From Draconibacterium mangrovi (GTDB lineage: Bacteria; Bacteroidota; Bacteroidia; Bacteroidales; Prolixibacteraceae): a DNA stretch of 64,000 bases. This document shows positions 9,681 through 19,371 of this stretch, in pieces (position 1 is the first letter of the stretch; every line of letters begins with the position of its first letter). The stretch covers positions 372,001 to 436,000 of the forward strand of contig NZ_JAAAGB010000003.1 of NCBI RefSeq assembly GCF_010586825.1. Reading direction: 5' to 3'. Below the pieces are notes generated by a model. It was not told where the DNA came from. It worked only from the letters and a program-made list of their open reading frames with translations, and made no database searches. A program made the position numbers and the translations under genes.

Positions 9681-9911
9681 ATTTCTTAATCCGAAGCGGT
9701 TATTTCTCAAGTTAAACCTGCCATTTCTTCAGTCGAAGCACATATTTCTCGACTTAAAGCTGTCATTTCTTCGGTTGAAGCACTCATTTCTTGAGTTGAA
9801 GTGGTCATTTCATTAAATGAAGTACACGTTTCTCAACTTAAAGTGGTTATTTCCTGACTTGAAATAGTTATTTCCCGGCTTCAAGCACTTATTTCCTAAG
9901 GTGAAGCAGCC
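9681..9911. repeat. 21-bp tandem array (11 exact-length units)
   Basis: Units begin at 9681, 9702, 9723, 9744, 9765, 9786, 9807, 9828, 9849, 9870 and 9891, always exactly 21 bp apart, each starting with ATTTC/GTTTC and carrying a TTGAAG-like core. A degenerate unit continues at 9912. Sequence between units has diverged considerably while the length has not changed. Read on the minus strand, the units give a heptad peptide pattern (EMTASTx), but stop codons fall at the seventh position in several units, so it is not a continuous gene now. The array abuts the 3' end of the YwqK-like lipoprotein gene. Confidence 0.85.
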
Positions 9912-9926
9912 GTTGTTTGAAATCTT

Positions 9927-10658
9927 CTATAGGTTAATTGATTTTGACACCACTCCCCTGTTCTGGTAACGGGTAGAATATTCGGCGGTTATTGTAATGG
10001 TTCCGCTTGTTTGCGATACGACAGTTTCACCAACATCGTTTCTTGTCTGCAGGGCTTTCATCTTTTTAGGCATATATTTACCTTCAAGCAGATCGCCAAT
10101 GTAATAATCAACATTATCATAATCGTCGCTTAATTGGGCCTGAATTAAGACGCCTGTGGCAACGCGGTGTTTTGTAAGTATTAATTTGGGCTCTTCGATC
10201 TCCTTCCCCGATTCGGTGTATTCTTTTAAACCAACAGCGCGTAATCCGTTTTTATACTCGTATTCGGCCTGCAATGTTCCGTTGCGGTGATAACGCTTAC
10301 AAGTGCCATGTAGCTCATCTTCTTCGTAAGGTTGCTCTTTCCAAATCTGTGGTTCGCTGTCCAACGATGCCTGGTAATAGGTGTAAGCTACGCCTTGCTT
10401 TTTTCCGGCAATGTAAGGTATGGTCGAATATAAACTTCCGTGGAGGTAGTAGCGCTTCTGGATGCCGTGTTTTATCGCTGTTCCTTTTACAACCGATATT
10501 TCGTACTCAATCTGTTCGGAGTTACGATATGGCCGTTTAACGATTTCCAAACCGCTGCTCTCTTCATTGGTAGTTTCCGCAGTGTCTTTTTTAGATTCCG
10601 AATTACAAGCACCCAGAAGTAACAGTGCTGCAAACAAACAGTAAATCCATCCTTTCAT
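9927..10658 (-). CDS. YwqK/MORN_2-like repeat lipoprotein
   Basis: A 243-residue predicted outer- or inner-membrane lipoprotein: the signal ends in the lipobox LGAC with Cys18. The middle contains repeated motifs of the MORN_2/YwqK type, with a pattern of HG..RYY.G.L....Y..GK..G (for example HGIQKRYYLHGSLY and LHGTCKRYHRNGTLQAEYEY). Such repeats occur in many Bacteroidota surface proteins, and in proteins annotated as 'YwqK antitoxin', a name with little functional support here. No toxin partner is adjacent. The gene is solitary, divergent from the 10929 gene, and its 3' end touches the 21-bp tandem array. Function unknown. Confidence 0.65.
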   Translation of the reverse strand: MKGWIYCLFAALLLLGACNSESKKDTAETTNEESSGLEIVKRPYRNSEQIEYEISVVKGTAIKHGIQKRYYLHGSLYSTIPYIAGKKQGVAYTYYQASLDSEPQIWKEQPYEEDELHGTCKRYHRNGTLQAEYEYKNGLRAVGLKEYTESGKEIEEPKLILTKHRVATGVLIQAQLSDDYDNVDYYIGDLLEGKYMPKKMKALQTRNDVGETVVSQTSGTITITAEYSTRYQNRGVVSKSINL

Positions 10659-10928
10659 AACAGCGATTTTGAGTTTTATCAGTTATTAAAGATAATCTTT
10701 CATTCCTTTATTAGAACATAATGCGGTAATATTATCAAACATCTTAGTGCATAGTCGTTTGGTTTATCTTAGGTTGCCCTTTTTATACGCTGATTTCGCA
10801 ATTATCGTTTTTAAAATTCGGAAAACCCTACCCCCTAAAATACGTACATAAAAACGAAAAATACGTTCAGAAAACCATTGTTCTTTTATTGCATGATTTC
10901 CTGTCGTTAAAATTTAAAAAATATCGTC

Positions 10929-11693
10929 ATGGAAAAACATTACTACCTTGTAGCCACTCCCGAATCGTTGATCGTTTCACATTTACGTCCTCACGAATTT
11001 GGTAATTATATGGCTGTTGGCACGAAGAAAAACCTGCGCTCGCAATCGGTGTTTTTTGAGATAGATCCGGACAAAACAGAATTACCGGAGGATTATGTGA
11101 ATAAGAAGCTCATCCCTTACGAAAACGGGGAACCCAAACGATCGGTATATCTTTCTATTTATCGTGTTTTTGAGACGATCCCGCTGGAAGCACTTTTGAA
11201 ACTTTACCTGGTTACCGATGATGGCAAAGTACTCGAAATTTCCGACCGCGAATACCAACCATCGGAGAAAAAGGACATCCACCTGTACCAGCAATACAAT
11301 CCATTTTCTACAATGGTGGCCAGTAAACTCAGTCCGCCTGAATTCATTAAGTTTTTAACCGACACCACAAAACCGGTTTCTGTCCCAAAATTATTTTTTG
11401 TAGAGCTTCAGTTAAACGACCTGGCAAATGATCCTTTACTTCCGATAAAGAATTTGCCTTATCGAAATCCGGCACACCTGAGGGAATGTTTGATCAAACT
11501 TCACCAATCAGACGAAAGGCTAACCAAAACAGTTTTGCGGGTACGACAAAGCGAACTTCCCTACCGAACCATTGAAGATGGATTTTTTATTGGCGAAAAG
11601 GAGCATTACAAGTTTTATCCGTTTCCTTCTCAACACGAGCTTGAAAGCACTTATTTCTCGTGGTGGAGATCAGCATTGGAACAACATTTTTAG
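10929..11693 (+). CDS. Conserved-looking protein of unknown function
   Basis: A 254-residue soluble protein with no signal peptide, membrane segment or motif I recognise. It is rich in charged residues, with a beta-type N-terminus (HYYLVATPESLIVSHLRPHEFG), a central LSPPEFIKFL segment and a C-terminus ending in aromatic residues (YFSWWRSALEQHF). It has ordinary codon use for the region and an ATG nine bases after an A-rich stretch, so it looks like a genuine gene. It stands alone between the YwqK-like lipoprotein (divergent) and the cold-shock gene (same strand, about 170 nt away). No function is proposed. Confidence 0.6.
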   Translation: MEKHYYLVATPESLIVSHLRPHEFGNYMAVGTKKNLRSQSVFFEIDPDKTELPEDYVNKKLIPYENGEPKRSVYLSIYRVFETIPLEALLKLYLVTDDGKVLEISDREYQPSEKKDIHLYQQYNPFSTMVASKLSPPEFIKFLTDTTKPVSVPKLFFVELQLNDLANDPLLPIKNLPYRNPAHLRECLIKLHQSDERLTKTVLRVRQSELPYRTIEDGFFIGEKEHYKFYPFPSQHELESTYFSWWRSALEQHF

Positions 11694-11860
11694 TCTTTGA
11701 ACTTTCTGTTTTAGAAAATTAGGGTACCACAGGACTGATTATTGGTATATTTTGGGGAGAAATAGTGAAGAATACTACTAAAAAGTTAATACCAGAGATT
11801 TATGTTATTTATTTTCAAAAAATTATCGTAGCTTGCGCCCATAATTTTTTTAAGAATAAA

Positions 11861-12052
11861 ATGAATAAAGGAACAGTAAAATTCTTTAACGATACCAAAG
11901 GATTTGGTTTTATTAAAGATGCAGAATCAACAAAAGAGTATTTCGTTCATGTAAGTGGATGTAAAGATGAAATTCAAGAAAATGACGAAGTAACTTTTGA
12001 CCTTGAAGAAGGTAAAAAAGGTCTGAACGCAGTAAATGTAAAACTAGTATAG
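11861..12052 (+). CDS. Cold-shock domain protein
   Basis: A 63-residue single cold-shock domain that binds single-stranded RNA or DNA and melts mRNA structure. RNP1 is KGFGFI and RNP2 is YFVHVS, both intact. The frame is open further upstream (an ATG at 11765), but the domain begins MNKGTVKFF at 11861 and the extra 32 residues look like untranslated leader, so the 11861 start is chosen. Csp genes commonly have long structured leaders; the AT-rich stretch 11765-11860 could serve this way. An intrinsic terminator follows at 12072, so this is a one-gene unit. Confidence 0.93.
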   Translation: MNKGTVKFFNDTKGFGFIKDAESTKEYFVHVSGCKDEIQENDEVTFDLEEGKKGLNAVNVKLV

Positions 12053-12071
12053 TTATTATATTGCTTTGATG

Positions 12072-12100
12072 AAAAGTTCGGTTTTTAACCGGACTTTTTT
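12072..12100 (+). terminator. Intrinsic terminator after cold-shock gene
   Basis: A 10-bp stem (12072-12081 with 12089-12098, one G-T pair), 7-nt loop and a T run. Confidence 0.88.
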
Positions 12101-12174
12101 TATGCCCAAAAATCGCGAACAAACCCACACATTAAGTGCAGACGGAAATTCACCCTCTTTTCTAAACACGAAAA

Positions 12175-13362
12175 TCAAAGGCGCAGCCTAATTCCGATTC
12201 TGGCCAATAGAGCAGCAAATCCGATCATTGCCAGTGCCCATAAAATCGATCCGAGAATTACAACTCCGGCATATTCCGACTGCTTGTAAACAAGAATCGG
12301 CACCCCGCTTAACCACATCGAATAATACAAAATATCGGGGGCTAGATATGTTGTTAATGAATTTTGTCCGGCAGGCTTAAATAAAACGGTCCATTTTGTG
12401 AGCTTAAATAAATCGATAACGATATAAAGAACAACAAATACCAGCACGCTTATTCCATTACAAAGCATTGCCCAACTTGGCGTCCCTTGTATTTTTGAAA
12501 TGATAAACCATTGACGCAAAACAAACCCGATGATGAGTAAAACAACACCAATGATTAAACTTGTTCTGATTAACTTTTTATAATCGGTAAAACCAATTCG
12601 ACGGATTAATACACTAAAGAACAATCCGGCCAAAACTATCGACGGGGTGTTTCCACTAAGCAGCACTCCAAAAACCGGTTTTATGGGATTTAAGAAGTTC
12701 AGCAGATTCATTTGCGATAAAATATTCAACACAAAAAATAAGGCCCAAAAAACGGCAATTTGTAACAAATTGTCTTTTACTAACAGATAAACCAACGAAG
12801 CGGCCAAATATCCCCAGCCGATTAATCCTAGTATCCCCCACCAGCTGGTATGAAGCCAGGTTACTGCTTCCGCGCTGCCCGATTTAAACATTGCTGCCAG
12901 AATAACCAGGCCGGCGATTCCAATTCCTTTTAGCAGGTATACCAACCATGACTGTAAATTCTTGTAATTGTTCCACACCAAAAATATAGATACATAAACC
13001 AGAATTGCCCAAAGATTTTTAGGTAAGCCCGTTAATTCCGGATCTAAACGGGAAACGTTAACCATTAACACACCAATAACTAGCAGGCTGAGTGTTCGAA
13101 CCAATATGTGATAAAATATTGTCAGGTTGGTGTGCCCCTTTTTAATTCTGCTTTGTACGGCAAAAGGCACTGCCATACCCACCATAAAAAGAAAGCCGGG
13201 AAAAACCCAGTCGGCAAGCCCCATTCCGTCGAAATCGGCTGTTGTATGCCCCAGCCATGCGGGAACTCCGGGCATGTACAAATCGTTAACAAAAAGCATG
13301 AGAAAAAGCGTTAAACCACGCATTATATCTATAGACAGGATTCGTTGATTCATAAAATTCAA
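12175..13362 (-). CDS. DUF5009 / heparan-alpha-glucosaminide N-acetyltransferase-like membrane protein
   Basis: A polytopic membrane protein (395 residues, about ten helices) of the HGSNAT/NagX-type acyltransferase superfamily. The signature at the N-terminus is LSIDIMRGLTLFLMLFVNDL, followed by WVFPGFLFMVGMAVPFA. Relatives transfer acetyl groups to amino sugars across a membrane; in Bacteroidota they are often annotated as DUF5009 and are sometimes linked to glycan metabolism. Two nearby ATGs (13362 and 13353) could start translation; the second, three codons in, would place the conserved segment directly at the N-terminus. Monocistronic, divergent from the CNNM/CBS gene 142 nt away. Substrate unknown. 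Confidence 0.8.
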   Translation of the reverse strand: MNFMNQRILSIDIMRGLTLFLMLFVNDLYMPGVPAWLGHTTADFDGMGLADWVFPGFLFMVGMAVPFAVQSRIKKGHTNLTIFYHILVRTLSLLVIGVLMVNVSRLDPELTGLPKNLWAILVYVSIFLVWNNYKNLQSWLVYLLKGIGIAGLVILAAMFKSGSAEAVTWLHTSWWGILGLIGWGYLAASLVYLLVKDNLLQIAVFWALFFVLNILSQMNLLNFLNPIKPVFGVLLSGNTPSIVLAGLFFSVLIRRIGFTDYKKLIRTSLIIGVVLLIIGFVLRQWFIISKIQGTPSWAMLCNGISVLVFVVLYIVIDLFKLTKWTVLFKPAGQNSLTTYLAPDILYYSMWLSGVPILVYKQSEYAGVVILGSILWALAMIGFAALLARIGIRLRL

Positions 13363-13504
13363 TTTAGTTGTTTTGCAAGAATAACAAAATAAGCAAATTC
13401 CTCACGTGTCAAAACTCATATTATTCGAATAAACGGTTTACGAACCCGACAATCTAATTCCCGATTATTTTCCTATTTTCGTATAAAACATTGTAATACC
13501 TTAT

Positions 13505-14566
13505 ATGGCGATACTAATCTTTTTCTTTATCGTTTCAATACTTTTCTCGTTTCTGTGTTCCGTTTGGGAAGCTGTTTTGCTAAGTATAACACCATCGTAT
13601 GTTAGCCGCATGCAAATGGAAAAACCACGGTTGGGTAAACGTTTAAGTTATTTAAAAGACGACATCGACCGCCCGTTATCGGCCATTTTAACGCTAAACA
13701 CCATCGCACACACCGTTGGTGCTATCGGAGTGGGTGTACAAGCCGGAAAACTTTTCGGAACAGCAAAAATCAACCTCTATGTTTTTGAGGTTACCTACGA
13801 GTCGCTCATTGCAGGATTGATGACACTCGCTATACTTATTCTTTCTGAAATTATACCCAAAACCATTGGTGCTACTTACTGGAAAAATCTAACACCCTTT
13901 ACTGTACGGTCGCTAAAAGGATTGATGATCGTACTGGCTCCTTTTGTTTGGTTAAGTAAGTGGGTAACACATCTGATAAAAAGAGATGGTGAAAAAAGCG
14001 TATTGAACCGGGCCGATGTTGCGGCAATGGCTGATGCCGGGTTAAGAAGTGGTGCCATCGACAAAGAGGAAAAATCGATTATCCAGAACCTGTTACGTTT
14101 AGAGAACATGCGGGTAAAAGATATTATGACGCCTCGCAGTGTGGTGTTCACCCTGAATGAAAATCAAACGCTGGGAGAAATTTTTTCGGCCTACAATCCA
14201 TTCCAGTTCTCGCGTATACCTGTATACGGCGAAAACACTGACCAAATCACCGGGTTTATTTTGAAAGATACTATTCTGGAAAATATTGCCAATGACAAAC
14301 ACAGCCGGCAGGCAATAGAAATTCGCAGAAAGATATTTTTCGTTGAAGACAGCCTTTCGGTAGCCGGTTTGCTCGATAAACTTATTCTGGAAAAACAACA
14401 CATGACAATGGTAGCCGACGAGTTTGGAACTATTGTAGGCCTGGTAACCATGGAAGATGTTATCGAAACGCTCTTTGGTATGGAAATCATTGACGAATCA
14501 GACAAAGTAGCCGACCTGCAAAAACTGGCTCGCGAGCGCTGGAAAAGGGCAAATGATCCGAAATAA
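13505..14566 (+). CDS. CNNM/CBS-domain protein (HlyC/CorC family)
   Basis: A 353-residue integral membrane protein with an N-terminal DUF21/CNNM transmembrane domain (three or four helices; signature LTLNTIAHTVGAIGVGV) and a cytoplasmic pair of CBS domains. The first contains IMTPRSVVFTLNENQTL and FSRIPVYGEN, the second QHMTMVADEFGTIVGLVTMEDV. Family members are implicated in Mg2+/Co2+ homeostasis, with CBS domains sensing adenine nucleotides. The C-terminal CorC_HlyC domain found in longer homologues is absent, so this is the short form. It ends 13 nt from the convergent DUF5686 gene. Confidence 0.87.
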   Translation: MAILIFFFIVSILFSFLCSVWEAVLLSITPSYVSRMQMEKPRLGKRLSYLKDDIDRPLSAILTLNTIAHTVGAIGVGVQAGKLFGTAKINLYVFEVTYESLIAGLMTLAILILSEIIPKTIGATYWKNLTPFTVRSLKGLMIVLAPFVWLSKWVTHLIKRDGEKSVLNRADVAAMADAGLRSGAIDKEEKSIIQNLLRLENMRVKDIMTPRSVVFTLNENQTLGEIFSAYNPFQFSRIPVYGENTDQITGFILKDTILENIANDKHSRQAIEIRRKIFFVEDSLSVAGLLDKLILEKQHMTMVADEFGTIVGLVTMEDVIETLFGMEIIDESDKVADLQKLARERWKRANDPK

Positions 14567-14579
14567 AAATTTCCGTCAC

Positions 14580-17036
14580 TTAGAAACTCATTTCAGCCCT
14601 GAAACGTATTCCGCTGTTGTCGGTAAAACTTCTGTTCATATAAGTACCACCCAACTGATGGATATACTCCACACGCAGTACTTTAAAAATATTTGTTATT
14701 CCGAGTCCTATCTCAGCATATGGAGCCGTTAAATCCTGCGAGAATGCTTCAGGAAGATCGAATATTGGTTTGTACGAGCTGGTACGGTCGCCATAGTGCG
14801 CTTTTAACGATACCATTTCACGCAGTTTCAAACGTTTAATTAACGGTAATTTGTTAAAGATTATTCCGCCGCCAACCCAGTCGAGGTGAACGTTGGTATA
14901 TACATTGTGCGCAAACGATGCCTGATACAGCAGGTTAAAACGGTATTTTGCAAAACCAAGTGATTGCGATCCAACAGGCATATCCAATAAATCGTAAGGA
15001 GCATCGCCAAATAAATAACCACCGTTAACCATGTAGCGCATAAATGTAGGTCCCCAGTTTACTTTTCCAACTACGGAACCATGAAAATGCGAATACATTC
15101 CAAAATCAGGTGTGTTATCTCCCGGTACATAGGCCTGACCAATGTCCCAGCTTAAGTTAATAACCGGAGTTTGGTCGATATAATACACGCGCATAAAGTA
15201 ATACTGGTCGTAGTACTGACCAAACGCCAAACGTGCATTGAACAGTGCTCCATAAGCCGAATAATGCTTGTAATCTACCCCGTTATTTACGTAATGAATT
15301 GAAGGAGTACTATAATTGGATGAAAAATAAGCGCCTCCCTCAAGAATAACATTATCGGTATTATATTCTAAACTCAGACTTGTTTTCTTCTCCTGTTGTA
15401 AATAGGGATTCTCCTCGCGCGAAGTAATGGCAGCAATAAAGTTACCGTTACCACGGGTATTCGGGTTTTTCTTAATAAACCTCAGGTATTTATCCTGCGA
15501 AACCAGGTTGTAGTCATCAGAATAGTTACCACGTAAAATAAACTTATCGTCCTGGGTTAATTGCCAGCCAAAGTTCATTCCATATTTCAATTCCTTGTTT
15601 CGGGTACCATATCCTAAAAAGCCACCAACAGTAAAGCGCTCCCACATTTTTTCGCCGGTGCGGAAAGGCATTGAAAAGCGCTGCCCCTCAATGGCGTTGG
15701 TGCTGTAGATATCGAATACAGGCCCCAGCTCAATTTTCCCCAGATCGATATAGCTGGTAAGCACCATTCCGCCCACAGCATCAATACCTTTTACCACCTG
15801 GTTTTCCTTTAATTTGTCAACACGCTCGTATGTTCCGTCCGACATCAGGCTGGTTGCAAACTCGGGTTGCGAACGCCAGTTGTACCCACGTATTTCATTC
15901 AGATGAGCAGAAGTGGAATACTGTGTAATTTTATTCACCATCCAGTTTCCGTTCGAAATCTGATCAATTCGTTGCGAACCATACCTCGACACCGTATCCT
16001 TATTCAGCGTTAACGACAAATTCAGACTAATCTGCTGGTTATCGTAAAACCATGTTCCGTTTTCGTCTTTCGTGTATTGTACGTTTGACCGGTAGCCGTT
16101 TACAAAGTTAATATTGGCCTCTTCCTGCACGTAAGCGTAGATGCTGGTAAGTGCAAAGTTTTTGCCCTCAACAGTAAAGCGTCCGGTAAATAACGGATTG
16201 TACTTATTTTTCGGTGTAAACGAGAAGTTATAATGCCAAACGCTATCAATAAGCGTACTGTCGTTTAAGTAAAGATCGTAGTGCAAACGTGCTGAGTTAC
16301 TTAACGGAGAAACAATACCACGTCCCAGAATATTGATCTGGTCTTTGTAAAAATCAAGGTCGATCACCACATTTAGCAGAATCAAACTTTCAATGGTTTG
16401 ATTGAGTTTTGGGAAAATTCCATCCTTTTTTGCGTAAACAACACTGTCTTTTCTGTTGCTCGTTAATGTTGCCAGCTCGGCCATGTATATGGGCGAAAAC
16501 CGAATATCCTGATCATCCAGCTTCATGGTCACCTCGTTCATGTTCGGAATAATACGGTTCACTTTCGATGTGCTATCGATGGCCATATAAACCGAAGTTC
16601 GCTCAAAAGCCTTGTAATCGTTATAGTTTTCAACTTTATCGCGGTTCTCCTTTTTATGCTCCATAATTTTACGATACAGAACTTTGGCACGCGATTCTTC
16701 GGGCCTTACCTTAATCTCGCTAATTTGCTGAACATCGGGGGCTAAATAAATTTTAAGCGGCATTTCCAGTTGAGCCGTTACTTTTAGCTCCTGTTTTTGA
16801 TAACCTACCGATGAGAAACTGATGTCGTCGCCGGTTTTTGCCGACAAAAGAAAATGTCCGTCCATATCGGTAATGGTTCCGCGTGTAGTTCCTTTCACCC
16901 AGACGTTTACAAAGGGAATTGGCTCATTGGTACCCTTATCGTATACATTTCCCGATATTTCGGTGGCTTCATCCGAGGCGTGAGAAATAAATACGAATAG
17001 TAAAAAGAGTATTGTTAATCTGATCTTGTTTTCCAT
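14580..17036 (-). CDS. DUF5686 outer-membrane protein with carboxypeptidase-like regulatory domain
   Basis: An 818-residue exported protein. A signal peptide (about residues 1-20) is followed by a CarboxypepD_reg-like beta domain (ISGNVYDKGTNEPIPFVNVW, GTITDMDGHFLL, SSVGYQKQELKV) as found at the N-terminus of many Bacteroidota outer-membrane proteins. The rest is a large beta-strand-rich region of the DUF5686 type, probably a membrane barrel, ending in an aromatic C-terminus (GIRFRAEMSF). No TonB plug domain is present, so it is not a SusC. Function is unknown for the family. Solitary gene. Confidence 0.83.
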   Translation of the reverse strand: MENKIRLTILFLLFVFISHASDEATEISGNVYDKGTNEPIPFVNVWVKGTTRGTITDMDGHFLLSAKTGDDISFSSVGYQKQELKVTAQLEMPLKIYLAPDVQQISEIKVRPEESRAKVLYRKIMEHKKENRDKVENYNDYKAFERTSVYMAIDSTSKVNRIIPNMNEVTMKLDDQDIRFSPIYMAELATLTSNRKDSVVYAKKDGIFPKLNQTIESLILLNVVIDLDFYKDQINILGRGIVSPLSNSARLHYDLYLNDSTLIDSVWHYNFSFTPKNKYNPLFTGRFTVEGKNFALTSIYAYVQEEANINFVNGYRSNVQYTKDENGTWFYDNQQISLNLSLTLNKDTVSRYGSQRIDQISNGNWMVNKITQYSTSAHLNEIRGYNWRSQPEFATSLMSDGTYERVDKLKENQVVKGIDAVGGMVLTSYIDLGKIELGPVFDIYSTNAIEGQRFSMPFRTGEKMWERFTVGGFLGYGTRNKELKYGMNFGWQLTQDDKFILRGNYSDDYNLVSQDKYLRFIKKNPNTRGNGNFIAAITSREENPYLQQEKKTSLSLEYNTDNVILEGGAYFSSNYSTPSIHYVNNGVDYKHYSAYGALFNARLAFGQYYDQYYFMRVYYIDQTPVINLSWDIGQAYVPGDNTPDFGMYSHFHGSVVGKVNWGPTFMRYMVNGGYLFGDAPYDLLDMPVGSQSLGFAKYRFNLLYQASFAHNVYTNVHLDWVGGGIIFNKLPLIKRLKLREMVSLKAHYGDRTSSYKPIFDLPEAFSQDLTAPYAEIGLGITNIFKVLRVEYIHQLGGTYMNRSFTDNSGIRFRAEMSF

Positions 17037-17366
17037 AATAAATAAGCAATTGTCTCATTTATCATACGTTTGTTCTACCGAACAACTAATATAATGAGAA
17101 TCAACTGACTATGTTTTCTTTTCCCTAATAAATGTGTTCACTTATCCGGGATAATTGTTTTCGTGGCGATTTTACATATTTAAATACTAAGCGAAAGTAA
17201 TTAAGATCACTATTCTAAAATTTAATATCGCTAAATATCGTACAATATTTTAACTTTTATTAAGAACCGTTCTACAACCCTTTTGTTGACGAATGAGGGG
17301 GAAATAAAAAAACCTCCCCGATCAACTCAGGGAGGCTTTTAAAATATCGATTGATAAAGCAGCTGA
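17037..17366. other. Intergenic region upstream of DUF5686 gene
   Basis: AT-rich spacer of 330 bases. It contains the terminator for the phosphofructokinase gene (17306-17340) and presumably the DUF5686 promoter, for which I could not find a convincing TAnnTTTG element. Confidence 0.5.
17306..17340 (-). terminator. Intrinsic terminator of pfp
   Basis: On the minus strand AAGCCTCCC pairs across an 11-nt loop with GGGAGGTTT, followed by T residues. It sits 27 nt after the pfp stop codon. Confidence 0.85.
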
Positions 17367-19019
17367 TTAGGCCTGCTCTAATTTTAATGTTTCTGTTGTT
17401 TGGTCGCAAACTTCAGTTGGGCCGAAATACTGAATAGGACCAGGATAAACGAATTCGGTTCCTGTTGCCCACTCACCACGTTTTGAAACGAAATATTTGT
17501 ATGGAGCGCCTTCCAATTCAACCAGTGCTTTTTGAATTACCGGTTTCATATGTCCGTGACGTTTTTCCATATTCATCATCATAGTTACAGGTACACCACC
17601 TGCAATCCACTCATCAGCAGGAGCAGTTGTGTTACGTACCGATGCCATGTAACCGGTTTTTCCTTCTGAAATAAGAACAGAAGCAGTGTAACCCAATGAG
17701 TAGCAGTAGTCAGCATCGAAGTTTGATGGAGCTGCACAACGTCCTTCATAACCAAAGAAGTGGTATTGTGTTCCGAATTTTCCAACAAAATCACCGGCTT
17801 CTTTCATTTCATCCAAACGTGTTTTTACCATTTCACCCAGCAGCTTCTCAGTTTCGATTAACGATACCTGAACGTTTCCGTGTGGATCGCGATCTAAAGT
17901 TAACTGAGTAGCAATGCCTGATGGCAATGAGCTGAATACACTTGAAGAAGTTTCTGAAAGATGACCGGCCACCCATTCGTTACGGTGACTTTTCTTCAGC
18001 ATTTTAAATTCTTTCTCGCTTTCAGTTCCTTCAGCAAGCAGGTCGTTCAATTCCGAGATCAGAACTTTCATTTCAGGAATGAATTCGATCAAACCTTCAG
18101 GAATAAGGGCAACACCAAAGTTGTTTCCGTCGGCTGCGCGATTGGCAACAATACCGGCCATATAATCTACAACCTCGCCTAAAGTTTGTTTTTTCTCAGC
18201 AACTTCTTCCGAAATTAAAGTAATGTTTGGCTGAGTTTTTAAAGCACACTCTAAACCGATGTGCGACGCCGAACGTCCCATCAATTTAATAAAGTGCCAA
18301 TATTTTTTTGCTGAGTTGGCATCGCGCTGGATGTTACCAATCAACTCTGAATATACTTTTGTTGCAGTGTCGAAACCAAACGAAGTCTCAATCATTTCGT
18401 TTTTAAGGTCACCATCAATTGTTTTCGGACAACCGATTACCTGAACACCAGAATCGATTTTAGCGTAGTACTCGGCCAATACACAAGCGTTTGTGTTTGA
18501 GTCGTCGCCACCAATAATTACAAGCGCATTCAAACCAAGATCTTTTGCAATTTCAAGACCTTTATCGAATTGTGCTTCTTCTTCCAGTTTTGTACGGCCC
18601 GAACCGATAATATCGAAACCACCTGTGTTACGGTACGCGTCGATAATATCAGCAGTAAGTTCCATGTATTTGTGGTCAACCAATCCGCCGGGTCCACCTA
18701 AGAAACCATACAATTTGCTATCAGGATGGATGTTTTTAATTCCATCGAAAATACCTGAGATTACATTGTGTCCGCCCGGAGCCTGACCTCCTGAAAGGAT
18801 TACACCAACGTTAACCGGCTGTCTTTCGGCTGCGGCATCGGCTGCTTCGAAAGTAACCAACGGCATTCCGTAAGTATTCGGAAATAATTCAGCAATTTCT
18901 TTTTGGTCGGCAACCGATTCGGTTTTTGCACCCTCAACCAATTTTACATTGCCTTTTAACGATTTAGGAAGTTTTGGCTGATATTTAGCCCTTTCTTTTT
19001 GTAATGCGCTAATACTCAT
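17367..19019 (-). CDS. pfp: Diphosphate--fructose-6-phosphate 1-phosphotransferase (PPi-dependent PFK)
   Basis: A 550-residue enzyme that phosphorylates fructose 6-phosphate with pyrophosphate instead of ATP, reversibly, in glycolysis. Glycine-rich substrate motifs GGQAPGGHN and GFLGGPGGL precede the GGDDSNTNA motif, whose second Asp is the hallmark of PPi-specific enzymes (ATP enzymes carry Gly there). The catalytic PKTIDGDL follows, then MGRSASH. The length matches the long (plant beta-subunit-like) PFP type common in Bacteroidota. A TATTTTTG element on the minus strand at 19131-19138, without a clear -33 TTG, is a possible promoter giving a leader of about 105 nt. Monocistronic. Confidence 0.95.
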   Translation of the reverse strand: MSISALQKERAKYQPKLPKSLKGNVKLVEGAKTESVADQKEIAELFPNTYGMPLVTFEAADAAAERQPVNVGVILSGGQAPGGHNVISGIFDGIKNIHPDSKLYGFLGGPGGLVDHKYMELTADIIDAYRNTGGFDIIGSGRTKLEEEAQFDKGLEIAKDLGLNALVIIGGDDSNTNACVLAEYYAKIDSGVQVIGCPKTIDGDLKNEMIETSFGFDTATKVYSELIGNIQRDANSAKKYWHFIKLMGRSASHIGLECALKTQPNITLISEEVAEKKQTLGEVVDYMAGIVANRAADGNNFGVALIPEGLIEFIPEMKVLISELNDLLAEGTESEKEFKMLKKSHRNEWVAGHLSETSSSVFSSLPSGIATQLTLDRDPHGNVQVSLIETEKLLGEMVKTRLDEMKEAGDFVGKFGTQYHFFGYEGRCAAPSNFDADYCYSLGYTASVLISEGKTGYMASVRNTTAPADEWIAGGVPVTMMMNMEKRHGHMKPVIQKALVELEGAPYKYFVSKRGEWATGTEFVYPGPIQYFGPTEVCDQTTETLKLEQA

Positions 19020-19371
19020 GTCTGTTTATTTTTTAGCCGGAAATTGAAAACAATCTTCCGGAACAAAACTTTAACCGGCTTACCGGCTCAAGTAATTATT
19101 AATTATTGATTTCTAATTTTTTAAGCAGATCAAAAATAACGGAATTTGTGGTGAAATCCTATGTTGAAAAAACAGGACGAACTGATTTAAAGTAAAGTTA
19201 AAAGGGAATCGGCTATTTACCGTCAACAATTGGGTTTGAGGCGATAAAATGTAGTTTGAAACGCCATATTGAAAACATTCGTCAGGGGCTTCAAAGAAAA
19301 AAGGATGTCATCTTTTCAGAAAGATGACATCCTTTTATTCAACTGGTGCAAATCGATAAATTCGTGGATTA
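19020..19371. other. Intergenic region between pfp and GNAT gene
   Basis: A 352-base spacer. It carries the possible pfp promoter (19131-19138, minus) and the strong hairpin terminator at 19299-19336. Otherwise nothing recognisable. Confidence 0.5.
19299..19336 (-). terminator. Strong terminator of the RidA-GNAT unit
   Basis: A perfect 17-bp stem (19299-19315 with 19320-19336) with a 4-nt loop. On the minus strand it is followed by T-rich sequence. It lies 36 nt past the GNAT stop codon. Confidence 0.9.

Noticed and set aside
9681-9911. Heptad-repeat coding gene on the minus strand (EMTASTx)
   Set aside because: Stop codons occur at the seventh codon of several units, so no continuous protein can be made; kept as a repeat with a note.
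9927-10658. Toxin-antitoxin system based on the YwqK-like protein
   Set aside because: The protein is a lipoprotein with MORN_2-like repeats and has no adjacent toxin gene; the 'antitoxin' name is an annotation habit.
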